46,380 nt of DNA. Origin: Bacteroidia bacterium (lineage in GTDB: Bacteria > Bacteroidota > Bacteroidia > UKL13-3). Below the pieces are notes generated by a model. It did not search any database. It was not told the origin of the DNA and saw nothing but the letters and a program-made list of their open reading frames with translations. The translations under genes and the position numbers were made by a program. The first letter of the stretch is position 1, and each line of letters starts with the position of its first letter. The DNA is taken from assembly GCA_023151275.1 (NCBI GenBank), contig JAKLJI010000025.1, positions 1-46,380 on the forward strand. Reading direction: 5' to 3'. Positions 17,028 through 26,495 of the stretch are shown here, piece after piece.

Positions 17028-17757
17028 ACCATGAAGGGATGAAGGAAATGAAGGGAAATACTTCAAGAACCTTCATCCCTTCGTGCTTTTAAGACCTTCA
17101 ATAAATGACTCAAAAAAAAATAAACCATGAAGGTATGAAGGGTATGAAGGAATTGTCATAGGACTTTCTACAATCAAATATTCAAATGAATGGACCAGGC
17201 AATTTACATTCCTAGAAAATGAACCATGAAGGTATGAAGGAAATGAAGGAATTCCGGTAGTGGCTTCTTGCTTTCATGGATTGAAACTGAAATTATTAAC
17301 TTCAGAATAATGAATCATGAAGGTATGAAAGGAATGAAGAGAATTACTTCATGGTTCTTCATGCCTTCATGTTTTTTTTACACCTAGATATGTACAAATA
17401 AAATCTCCTGAAAAGTTTACCATGAAGGTATGAAGGAAATGAAGGAATTGCCACAGTGACTTCTTGCATTCATTGATTGCAATTAAACTTGTTAAATCTA
17501 GAATAATGAACCATGAAGGTATGAAAGGAATGAAGAGAATTACTTCATGGTTCTTCATGCCTTCATGTTTTTTACACCTAGATATGTACAAATAAAATCT
17601 CCTGAAAAGTTTACCATGAAGGTATGAAGGAAATGCTGTAGTGCCTACTTGCTTTCATGGATTGCAACTGAACCTGTTAACTTCAGAAAAATGAAGCATG
17701 AAGGTATGAAGGAAATGAAGAGAATTACTTCATGGTTCTACATGCCTTCATGGTTTA
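17028..17757. repeat. ~195-bp tandem repeat with CATGAAGG palindromes
   Basis: The intergenic region is built from variants of CCATGAAGGTATGAAGGAA. Two near-identical long units run 17224-17419 (196 bp) and 17420-17613 (194 bp); a third, shortened unit starts at 17614. Each long unit holds CATGAAGGTATGAAAGG followed by its imperfect inverse CTTCATGCCTTCATG, able to form a long hairpin, and a CACCTAGATATGTAC spacer. More diverged copies lie at 17028-17223. No protein is encoded. It separates the + strand adhesin from a convergent minus-strand operon. Confidence 0.85.
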
Positions 17758-17760
17758 ATT

Positions 17761-18183
17761 TCAGGCATTTTCAAGGTCGGCAATTATGAACTTGGTCATT
17801 TTTAGGAAGGCCTCAATGACACGTTTCCCTTTTTCAGGTTCACTCATCCATTCAGCTAAGCGTGAAGGAACTATTTGCCAACAAACCCCATACTTATCGC
17901 GTATCCAACCACACATTAAGGGCGTACCTTGGTTGGAAAATGCTTCCCAATAATGGTCAATTTCCTCTTGGGTATCGCATTCAACAACAATGGAGAAGGA
18001 TTCATTGAATGGCTTATCTTCTGCTCCGTTTAAGGCCATGTATTGACTACCGCGCAATTCAAATCTCGACAACATGGGATTGCTTGAGATTAGCTTTGAA
18101 TCTTGAAATACCGAACAATAAAACTTCGCAGCTTCTTCTGCCTGGCTTGAAAACCACAAGCAGGTATAAGGGGAATTAGCCAT
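17761..18183 (-). CDS. VOC/PhnB-type glyoxalase-fold protein
   Basis: 140 residues from ATG 18183 (MANSPYTCLWF); a longer frame exists but starts inside the upstream gene. A single VOC beta-alpha-beta-beta-beta fold of the PhnB/3-dmu-9_3-mt type: 'AAKFYCSVFQDSKLI' near the start and 'GWIRDKYGVCWQIVPSRL' near the end, the usual place of the last metal-ligand strand. No specific substrate can be assigned. It overlaps the preceding VOC gene by 8 bp and is the last gene of a four-gene operon. Confidence 0.8.
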   Translation of the reverse strand: MANSPYTCLWFSSQAEEAAKFYCSVFQDSKLISSNPMLSRFELRGSQYMALNGAEDKPFNESFSIVVECDTQEEIDHYWEAFSNQGTPLMCGWIRDKYGVCWQIVPSRLAEWMSEPEKGKRVIEAFLKMTKFIIADLENA

Positions 18184-18622
18184 TTGCTTTTTCTGAACAA
18201 TTAAACATCCATCGTACTCCAAATTTATCGGTTAAACTGCCGTAGTAATCTCCCCAAAACATATCTGCCAATTCCTGCTCAACTACCCCACCTTCTGCAA
18301 GTTTGTTGAATAAGGTTTCGGTATGTTGTCGGGTATCGGGTTGCAAATTGATGTAAAAATTGTTTCCTTGAACCAACTGAAATCCCATGCTTTCCGGTGC
18401 GTCTGTGCCCATGAGTAAATGGCCACCCAGAATGCGAATTCCAACATTCATTACTAAATTCAAATCGGCTTCATCCATAGGTGGATGCTCTGGAGAAGGA
18501 GGAATATCGCCAAAACGCATGATGCCATTCCCTTCAAATTCAGTTTCAAAAACTTCTTTATAAAAGGTGAAAGCTGCTTCTGTTTCACGCTTAAAATTCA
18601 AGTAAGTACTTACTGTTGCCAT
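18176..18622 (-). CDS. VOC/PhnB-like protein
   Basis: 148 residues. It has 'YLNFKRETEAAFTFYKEVF' at the start, 'GGHLLMGTDAPESMG' in the middle and 'WGDYYGSLTDKFGVRWMFN' at the end, the typical spacing of PhnB-like VOC proteins. Despite the name, such proteins are not part of C-P lyase and their reactions are mostly unknown. It sits one base downstream of the SRPBCC gene and overlaps the next VOC gene, which implies tight co-expression. Pairing SRPBCC and VOC genes is common in Bacteroidota operons for small-molecule handling. Confidence 0.85.
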   Translation of the reverse strand: MATVSTYLNFKRETEAAFTFYKEVFETEFEGNGIMRFGDIPPSPEHPPMDEADLNLVMNVGIRILGGHLLMGTDAPESMGFQLVQGNNFYINLQPDTRQHTETLFNKLAEGGVVEQELADMFWGDYYGSLTDKFGVRWMFNCSEKANG

Positions 18623-18623
18623 G

Positions 18624-19154
18624 TTAGTTTTCTAAAATTTGTTTCACATTTTGAAGATTGGTGGAAATGGATTTTTCCATATACGACTTACCAAACAGGT
18701 AAGAGGGCAAATTCATAGGATAATTGCTTTCACTGGTAAATTCAATAGTAACATCCGTTTCTGCTCCTACGGGTTTGCAGGTTGTTGATGTAAGCAACTT
18801 GCCTTCAAAGGGGCGCTTAAAGCGAATCTCAACTTTAATTTTCTCGGAGTTAATTTCAATGATTTCCTGCTCCCCTGCTCCCACATCATCTACCTTACTA
18901 TCCCAAGTTTGAATGGCACCTAATTGACCATCCTTACCCGTAATTGTTTCTTGCAAGGCAGGATCCATTTTCATCCAAATGCTATACTGCTTCTGATTGG
19001 CAAACTTACTGAGATATAGAAAAACTGTTTCTTGTGGTGCTTTAATGTGCTGTGTTACGCTAACGGTATAAACTTTCGGCACAAATGCTGCAACAATTAG
19101 CACCAAGGCTATGAGGGCTGCCAGGGCAATCCCGATTCGTTTTAGAATACGCAT
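18624..19154 (-). CDS. SRPBCC/polyketide-cyclase-like membrane-anchored protein
   Basis: 176 residues. The N-terminus has one transmembrane anchor (residues about 5-26, IGIALAALIALVLIVAAFVP). The remainder is a START/Bet v 1-type SRPBCC domain: 'TVSVTQHIKAPQETVFLYLSKFANQKQYSIWM' at the start and a long C-terminal helix 'KSYMEKSISTNLQNVKQIL'. Such domains bind hydrophobic ligands in a deep pocket; no catalytic residues are evident. It is second in the operon, one base from each neighbour. Confidence 0.8.
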   Translation of the reverse strand: MRILKRIGIALAALIALVLIVAAFVPKVYTVSVTQHIKAPQETVFLYLSKFANQKQYSIWMKMDPALQETITGKDGQLGAIQTWDSKVDDVGAGEQEIIEINSEKIKVEIRFKRPFEGKLLTSTTCKPVGAETDVTIEFTSESNYPMNLPSYLFGKSYMEKSISTNLQNVKQILEN

Positions 19155-19155
19155 T

Positions 19156-19584
19156 TTACTTTACTCCCTCAGTGTAGTTTTTGTAATTGGTTAATATGGC
19201 TTGCCATCCCATTTGTTGCATCTCGTGCGGATTCTCATTTTCGGGATCAAACTCTTCAATGACCTGGGTTTGGTTGTTAACCTGGTTAAAAGTAATAAAC
19301 ACCTTACGACCATCTTCCAGGTGGTAGTGGAGTTGTTTTGGTGCTTCTACTAAATCAATTAGGCAATTGAAATCGAAGCCAAATTGGCCATCGCGGGCTT
19401 CCATGCGGGAACTAATTTTTCCCCCGACACGGATATCGGTTTCGGCATGTGGACAATGCCAATCTGGGGAAGCAAAATTCCAGTTTACAATGTGTTCGCC
19501 GCTGAACATACAGTTCCAAGCTTTTTCAGGAGTTGCATTCACGAGTACTTCTACGCGAATTCTGTTTTCGGTTGATGAGTTCAT
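19156..19584 (-). CDS. AHSA1-type SRPBCC domain protein
   Basis: 142 residues. A single AHSA1/START domain: 'RIRVEVLVNATPEKAWNCMF' opens the fold, then 'WNFASPDWHCPHAETDIRVGG', 'RMEARDGQFGFDF' and a terminal helix 'GWQAILTNYKNYTE'. This is the usual size and layout of SRPBCC proteins annotated as activator of Hsp90 ATPase homologues, although bacterial members are ligand-binding rather than Hsp90 partners. It is the first gene of the four-gene minus-strand operon. A structured repeat element lies directly upstream. Confidence 0.85.
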   Translation of the reverse strand: MNSSTENRIRVEVLVNATPEKAWNCMFSGEHIVNWNFASPDWHCPHAETDIRVGGKISSRMEARDGQFGFDFNCLIDLVEAPKQLHYHLEDGRKVFITFNQVNNQTQVIEEFDPENENPHEMQQMGWQAILTNYKNYTEGVK

Positions 19585-19707
19585 GGTTAATAGGGTTTAT
19601 ACAAACATCGTCTCATTTTGTGAAAAGTTACATCTTAAAAAAGCCGTAAAAGGGACAAATGGATTTTTGCTTGCGATTGCTTTCCTTGAAATGAGATACT
19701 TGCGAAA

Positions 19708-19890
19708 GGGATTGCAGGCAGTACCCCACAGGCCACTTGCTTTGCTAGGCTTGGGAATTGGAAGGCTTATCGATTTTGCCAAGGGGTACTGTGCTGCTGC
19801 AAAAGCGACCTTAGAAGCTCTTTGCAGCAGCTACAGTACCCGAGCAAGTGGCCGAGGAGTACAGACGCAAAGCCCGACCCCGGGCGGAAC
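19708..19890 (+). ncRNA. Structured intergenic element, copy A
   Basis: Starts GGGATTGCAGG and ends near GCCCGACCCCGGGCGGAAC. An inner hairpin of about 20 bp joins 19784-19803 and 19821-19841 (GGGTACTGT...ACAGTACCC and GCTGCTGCAAA...TTTGCAGCAGC) around the apical loop AGCGACCTTAGAAGCT. An outer stem joins GGCCACTTGCT (19731-19741) and AGCAAGTGGCC (19843-19853). Copies B and C keep the loop and the ends but change both sides of the stems together. It could be a structured RNA or a non-autonomous palindromic mobile repeat; transcription was not shown. Confidence 0.55.
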
Positions 19891-19967
19891 GAAGGTTGGC
19901 CATGAAACGAAAATGGGCCTGCCCGGGGTTTCGCCCAAACAGACCCATTGTTTATTGGAATGTGCGT

Positions 19968-21701
<1,734 letters not shown>

Positions 21702-21763
21702 TCAATTCACAGCTGCGCACGAAATGACTTGCAGTTTGCAGGCTTACACCCTAAATTCCCAAC

Positions 21764-22957
21764 ATGCATGTACTTCGCATTTCTGCACTTATTCTTGGAA
21801 TAAGCCTACTCAGCTCTTGCCATATTGGTCGATTCTTTTTTTGGAATTTTGCAGATGCAAATGACCATAAGAAATTTGCCAGTCTGCCCATTCAAGCTCC
21901 TGAAAAGAGCTTTCGTTTTGCAGAAACCAAGTTGTTTCATGCCAATTTGCCCAGTGAAATTTCCTACAAGAACAAGCCCTTAAGCTTTGAGGATTTTCTC
22001 ACAAAAACACAGAGTCTGGGATTTTTGGTTATTCGCAATGATTCCATTTTGTACCGTTGGGAAAATCCTAAGGAGGAGCGTAATCGGGTTATTCCTTCTT
22101 TCTCGGTTGCCAAATCCTTTGTTTCGGTTTTGATTGGAATTGCCATTGACCAGGGAAAAATTAAAAGTGTTGAAGAGCCAATTACCAATTACTTGAAAGA
22201 ACTTGACTCATCCAGGTTTGGCAAGATTCGTATCCTTGATGTACTGAATATGCGGAGTGGAATTCAATACAACGAAAGTTATTTTAATCCCTTTGGCGAT
22301 GTGGCCAAGTATTACTACGGAACCAATCTTCGCAAGTACATCAAAAAACAAAAGATTAAAACCGAACCCAATAAAGAGTTTGAATACATCAGTTTGAACA
22401 CCCAATTGCTTGGAATGATTATTGAGCGAGCCACTGGACAATCGCTTGAAAAATATTTGGAAGAAAACTTATGGACAAAAATGGGCATGGAATTTCCGGC
22501 AAGTTGGAGCATCGACAGCAAACGGCACAAGGAAATTAAAGCTTTTTGTTGCCTCAATGCGCGTATGGTTGACTTTGCCAAACTGGGTAAATTGATGTTG
22601 AACCAGGGCAATTGGAATGGAAATCAATTGGTATCTCGCGAATGGGTGAAGCAATCTACGCAAGCCTTTCCCGAGAACTACTTTGTGTATTCGTATCAGT
22701 GGTGGCATACGCAAGCTATGCTTGACTCCAACCAGGTTCAACCCAATCAAGCACATTACATGATAAATGTGCGCAAGCCCAATGGAAGCTTAAGTCGCGC
22801 CGCCGTGGTGGCATCTGGCGATTATTTTGCCGAAGGAATTTTGGGACAATACATTTATTGCTATCCCGAAAAAAACATCATCATTGTTCGCATGGGCAAG
22901 GATTACAATTTCGACCATTGGCCACAATTGTTCAAGCGAATTGCTCAAGCCAATTAG
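21764..22957 (+). CDS. Serine hydrolase lipoprotein (beta-lactamase class C-like)
   Basis: 397 residues. A lipoprotein signal ends LLSSC with the lipobox cysteine at 19, so it is probably membrane-anchored. The catalytic SxxK motif is SVAK (114-117), and 'YISLNTQLLGMII' supplies the YxN-like second motif. 'GILGQYIYCYPEKNIIIVRMG' near the end corresponds to the KTG/HxG strand region. This is the class C beta-lactamase/DD-peptidase/esterase superfamily; members in Bacteroidota hydrolyse esters, D-amino peptides or unknown substrates, and no lactamase activity should be assumed. It is a single gene, convergent with the SRPBCC gene that follows. Confidence 0.85.
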   Translation: MHVLRISALILGISLLSSCHIGRFFFWNFADANDHKKFASLPIQAPEKSFRFAETKLFHANLPSEISYKNKPLSFEDFLTKTQSLGFLVIRNDSILYRWENPKEERNRVIPSFSVAKSFVSVLIGIAIDQGKIKSVEEPITNYLKELDSSRFGKIRILDVLNMRSGIQYNESYFNPFGDVAKYYYGTNLRKYIKKQKIKTEPNKEFEYISLNTQLLGMIIERATGQSLEKYLEENLWTKMGMEFPASWSIDSKRHKEIKAFCCLNARMVDFAKLGKLMLNQGNWNGNQLVSREWVKQSTQAFPENYFVYSYQWWHTQAMLDSNQVQPNQAHYMINVRKPNGSLSRAAVVASGDYFAEGILGQYIYCYPEKNIIIVRMGKDYNFDHWPQLFKRIAQAN

Positions 22958-23019
22958 ATATTGATTTGGGCAAAGCCCGCCTTGTGAAGGCTTACATGTA
23001 AATGAACGAGTTGTCTAGG

Positions 23020-23152
23020 CAGGCCCGGGCTTTTTGCTTGTACTCCGTTGTCGCTAGCTTTGGCCTGTAATGCACATGCAGGGCTTCCTGTGGTCGCCTG
23101 CCTGTACAAACAGGCCATGCGCCATCGCCATACGGGGTACCGCTTCAATCCC
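23020..23152 (-). ncRNA. Structured intergenic element, copy C
   Basis: Read on the minus strand it starts GGGATTGAAGCGGTACCCC and ends AAAAAGCCCGGGCC, the same ends as copies A and B. The stem is different in sequence but still paired: GCAGG/CCTGC (23078-23082 with 23097-23101) and GGCCTGT/ACAGGCC (23062-23068 with 23110-23116), around a loop reading GCGACCACAGGAAGC, related to GCGACCTTAGAAGC of A and B. It lies between two convergent genes, so a role at 3' ends is possible. Confidence 0.5.
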
Positions 23153-23250
23153 TTTTGCAAGGGCTGCACCAACTTACAAGCGCTACACGTATTCGCACCA
23201 ATCTCCCACAATTGCGCATGTTGCCATTCAACTGAAAGCTTAATCCGGAT

Positions 23251-23712
23251 TTAGCGCTGTTCGCAAATCGTTTTCAACTTCTCCAATGCCTTGGGATAAT
23301 GCTCGTTCATGTAATCTACAAAGTCCTCCACGGTATCTAAATCAACCCTAACCTCGGTGGTACCATCTACCGCTTCAAAGGAATAATTTTCAAATCCATT
23401 GGCCCATTTTTCTACTTCAGGTCCATCAATGATTTCTTTACCAGATTGCATAAGTCCATAATGGCGAATGGATACAAAGCGATTGGGAATATGTTCTGCA
23501 ATTTCAGAAACCATGCCTCCTTTTTCACCATGCTCATCGGTGCCAATAAACAGCATTTTACTACCCTTTTCCCAATTTCCTTCATAGGTTGAAGTAGGAT
23601 TGAAGAAGGCTGTCCACTGTTCATAGGTTGACTTATCCTTCAAACCAAGCATTTGTTGGTAAACAAGTTCAAGCGGTGCCTGAATTTGAATTTGATAATG
23701 CACTTTTTTCAT
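23251..23712 (-). CDS. SRPBCC domain protein
   Basis: 153 residues from ATG 23712 (MKKVHYQIQIQAP). It has the usual START-type opening 'IQIQAPLELVYQQMLGLKD' and 'YEQWTAFFNPTSTYEG', a central 'GGMVSEIAEHIPNRFVSIRHYG', and a C-terminal helix 'YMNEHYPKALEKLKTICEQ'. Soluble, ligand-binding SRPBCC fold; no catalytic residue is evident. It stands alone on the minus strand, convergent with the serine hydrolase gene. The 273 bp upstream, shared with the divergent VIT1 gene, must contain its promoter. Confidence 0.8.
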   Translation of the reverse strand: MKKVHYQIQIQAPLELVYQQMLGLKDKSTYEQWTAFFNPTSTYEGNWEKGSKMLFIGTDEHGEKGGMVSEIAEHIPNRFVSIRHYGLMQSGKEIIDGPEVEKWANGFENYSFEAVDGTTEVRVDLDTVEDFVDYMNEHYPKALEKLKTICEQR

Positions 23713-23985
23713 GTGGGTAAAGATACTGGTGGTTTTTAAATTACAGCTATGAGCAATCCTATATTCCTTGTTAAAAAGCCAATAGCCAAAACTACATGCA
23801 ATCAAATCAAATTACATTTTACAAGTTTCAATATGCCTTAATAAGGCTAAATCCAAGCAAAGAAATTGTATCTTCGTTCAGTATCCATTTATTCACAACA
23901 ACCAACAAAAAAAGGTAGCGTGCCAAATTAAAATTAACAGAATCGGCACCTAAGCCCTTAAATTAATAATTCGTTTAAAATCCCG

Positions 23986-24711
23986 ATGAACAGCATGGAA
24001 AACAAAGAATCAATAACAATCGACAATTACCTCGACAGCCATTACATACACCGCAGCAATTGGTTAAGAGCAGCTGTATTGGGAGCCAATGATGGCATTA
24101 TTTCCATTTCGAGTTTAGCCATTGGTGTAGCCACTGCAAGCACCACCCGCGACCCCATTTTATTGGCAACACTTGCAGGACTTGTAGCCGGAGCCTTATC
24201 TATGGCGGCAGGTGAATATGTTTCCGTAAGTTCACAAACCGATACCGAGAAGGCCGACATCGAACGCGAGAAGATAGAACTTGAAAGTATGCCGGAATTG
24301 GAGTTAAAAATACTTGCTGAAATTTATGAAAAGCGCGGCTTGAAGAAGGAAACAGCCCTACAGGTTGCGAAGGAGCTCACCGAATTTGATGCCTTGGGCA
24401 CTCATATTCGCGACGAATTGGGCATCAATGAAATTAGCCAAGCCAATCCCATACAAGCTGCATTAGCTTCAGGAGCGGCATTTACAGCAGGTGGAGTATT
24501 GCCTTTATTGGTCACCTTTTTTGCACCTGTAACAAGCATGGAATATTTTCTGTATGGCTTTACTATAGTATCTCTTATCGTATTAGGAGCTGTTTCAGCA
24601 AAAACAGGAGGTTCAAGTATGGGCAAGGCCGTTGTTCGGATTGTAATCTGGGGAACACTTGCCATGGGCTTATCGGCCTTGGTAGGTTATTTGTTTGGAG
24701 TAAATGTGTAA
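23986..24711 (+). CDS. VIT1/CCC1 family iron/manganese transporter
   Basis: 241 residues. The first membrane segment carries 'AAVLGANDGIISISSLAIGV', the hallmark of VIT1/CCC1 transporters, followed by 'LVAGALSMAAGEYVSVSSQTDTEKADIEREK', a loop with acidic metal-binding residues. A cytoplasmic helical domain ('LELKILAEIYEKRGLKKETALQVAKEL') and three further membrane segments complete the usual five-helix layout. These proteins move Fe2+ or Mn2+ out of the cytoplasm by proton exchange. Start at 23986 or, nine bases later, at 23995. Single gene, divergent from the SRPBCC gene. Confidence 0.92.
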   Translation: MNSMENKESITIDNYLDSHYIHRSNWLRAAVLGANDGIISISSLAIGVATASTTRDPILLATLAGLVAGALSMAAGEYVSVSSQTDTEKADIEREKIELESMPELELKILAEIYEKRGLKKETALQVAKELTEFDALGTHIRDELGINEISQANPIQAALASGAAFTAGGVLPLLVTFFAPVTSMEYFLYGFTIVSLIVLGAVSAKTGGSSMGKAVVRIVIWGTLAMGLSALVGYLFGVNV

Positions 24712-25238
24712 GTGAAATTTAGTTTGGGTTGCCTAATATTTTCCTATTTGAATTCAACTGAAAGCTTTGTCAGGTAAAAGGATTGTGCTTAAGTTATTTT
24801 CAAAGAGATAATCTTCCTAACTAATTTTGGTTAAGGAAGGGTTTATCTGGAAAACGTTTAACCATCTTAAACTACCCCAATACCTGCGAAACGCCTATAC
24901 ACTTACTAAACCAGTGGATTATGCCTTGCCCCTGAAAAGCCAAATTCCTTGCCCATTCGCCCACATGATGAAGTTCAATTGCATATCGGTTTAATAAAAA
25001 GGTGTGAATACACAGACTCAAAACCTATAAATCGTGAAAAGCCAATAGCTCAAAAATGAAAATTATTTACGTTCACAAAAGCCATAGCGTGGAGTTATCG
25101 AAATAGCAATCGCCTAACAGATTAATTCGGATTAAATATTCAAACAAAATAGCCAATACCTATTTAGGGTACTAAAACTTAAACCCTTTCCATTTGTAAT
25201 TAAATACGACTTATCTCCCCTTAAATTCAATTGCATAT
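24712..25238. other. Intergenic stretch, no gene recognised
   Basis: 527 bp between the VIT1 and DUF2490 genes, both on the + strand. No credible frame, relic, repeat copy or clear terminator was found. It presumably contains the DUF2490 promoter. Confidence 0.4.
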
Positions 25239-25985
25239 ATGCGCATTCAGCTTCAAATTGGCATTCGCTCTTTCTTTTTTATTTGTTGCATGATTGCACA
25301 TGGCAACCATCTAATTGCGCAATACACGGGGCTTGGTTCATGGAACACGCTGCAATTGAAAGCCCAACTTAGCAAAAATTGGAGTGTACTTGGTGAAGCC
25401 CAGTTGCGGTCGCTGCATTTCTACAACCAATTTCATTACTACGAATACAAAGCCGCCGCGGTTTATCAACTCCATCCTGAAATAAAACTCACACTTGGTG
25501 CCGGCTCCTACCAAACCTACCGTGAAGGTGGAAATTTTATTCTGCCAAAAAACAACAATGAGGTTAGAATTTGGCCACAACTGAGCCTGCACCATTTGGT
25601 GGGAAAACTAAACATTGAACAGCGTTACCGCTCCGAATCACGCTTTACCAGTTCTGGCTACAGAAACAGATTTCGTTACCGGTTGGGACTAAGCATTCCG
25701 GTTACATTATCCGCTAACAATCCCGCAAAAAAGGTAACACTTCACCTGAGCAATGAATTGTTCTTTACCGACCGTGAGCCGTATTTTGAACGCAATCGAA
25801 TTCAATTTGGCATTGGATTTCGGGCGAGTAAAATGGCCAGTGTTCAGGTGGGATATTTGCATCAATTTGATTACCGGATTAATGATGAAACAGGCAGAGA
25901 TTTTCTGCAAATTGGATACTATTTTGAGTTGAATAAACTCAGTTCCTCATTACAAAAAATAGATACCAACCTGCGCGAAGACTAG
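25239..25985 (+). CDS. DUF2490 domain outer-membrane-type protein
   Basis: 248 residues with a signal peptide (to about residue 28, LIAQ). The mature protein is a series of amphipathic strands: 'GLGSWNTLQLKAQLSKNWSVLGEAQLR', 'NNEVRIWPQLSLHH', 'IEQRYRSESRFTSSGYRNRFRYRLGLSIP', and a terminal 'DFLQIGYYFEL'. This is the DUF2490 pattern, a predicted small outer-membrane beta-barrel common in Bacteroidota; the function is not known. A strong terminator follows 150 bp downstream. Confidence 0.85.
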   Translation: MRIQLQIGIRSFFFICCMIAHGNHLIAQYTGLGSWNTLQLKAQLSKNWSVLGEAQLRSLHFYNQFHYYEYKAAAVYQLHPEIKLTLGAGSYQTYREGGNFILPKNNNEVRIWPQLSLHHLVGKLNIEQRYRSESRFTSSGYRNRFRYRLGLSIPVTLSANNPAKKVTLHLSNELFFTDREPYFERNRIQFGIGFRASKMASVQVGYLHQFDYRINDETGRDFLQIGYYFELNKLSSSLQKIDTNLRED

Positions 25986-26134
25986 CAAAAAACAGCTTGA
26001 TTAATCCTTTTCAACATCCTTGTTTTAAGACATTTCTAACAATAAATAAGGAGAATATTAACCCACGTTGGGAGTTTATTAAGATTTGAAAAGCGACCTT
26101 TGAGTGTGCAAACAAGGGAATGCGGAGATGGGAT

Positions 26135-26187
26135 GGGAGTTTATTGTCGCGGGTTGTTTATAGAGAAGACAGTAAACTCCCTTTTTT
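26135..26187 (+). terminator. Intrinsic terminator after the DUF2490 gene
   Basis: GGGAGTTTATTGTC (26135-26148) pairs with GACAGTAAACTCCC (26168-26181) with a single G-U pair, giving a 14-bp stem and a 19-nt loop, followed by six T. A partial repeat of the left arm (GGGAGTTTATTAAG) lies at about 26070. Confidence 0.85.
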
Positions 26188-26295
26188 GTGATGAAAATTT
26201 AGAAAGCAAACTAAACTTTTAGTTAGTCAAGACCTGAATTTTTTAACAGGCAAACAATAAACAGATTGAATTTTCGGGATGTACGTGGCGCATGA

Positions 26296-26436
26296 GGGAT
26301 TGAAGCGGTAACCCACAGCAGCCGAACAGGGTGGATGTTGGCGGCCAAAAGCGACCTTAGAAGCTCTTTGGCCGACTTACAGCCACCTGGTTTGGCTGCG
26401 AGGATTACAAGCGCAAAGCCCGGCGCCGGCCGGAAC
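26296..26436 (+). ncRNA. Structured intergenic element, copy B
   Basis: Starts GGGATTGAAGCGG and ends GCGCAAAGCCCGGCGCCGG. The inner stem is GGCCAAA/TTTGGCC (26343-26349 with 26367-26373) around AGCGACCTTAGAAGCT, the same loop as copy A. The outer stem GCAGCCGAACAGGGTGG (26318-26334) pairs with CCACCTGGTTTGGCTGC (26383-26399) with few mismatches. The stem sequences differ completely from copy A while pairing is kept. It lies between the DUF2490 gene and the convergent rhomboid gene. Confidence 0.55.
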
Positions 26437-26495
26437 GGAATCTTGTTTTGGAACCTGCTCTTGATAGGCTGGCGCATGCCCAACTCTTTATGCAT

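Noticed and set aside
17028-17757. Repeats that might be taken for a CRISPR array
   Set aside because: Repeat units are about 195 bp with internal palindromes, the 'spacers' are themselves repeated, and no cas gene is nearby.
21964-22756. Minus-strand frames within the serine hydrolase gene
   Set aside because: The + strand frame has a lipobox and the SxxK motif; the opposite frames have no pattern.
24712-25238. Possible RNA gene in the 527-bp gap
   Set aside because: No stable hairpin, conserved loop or repeat copy could be made out by eye.
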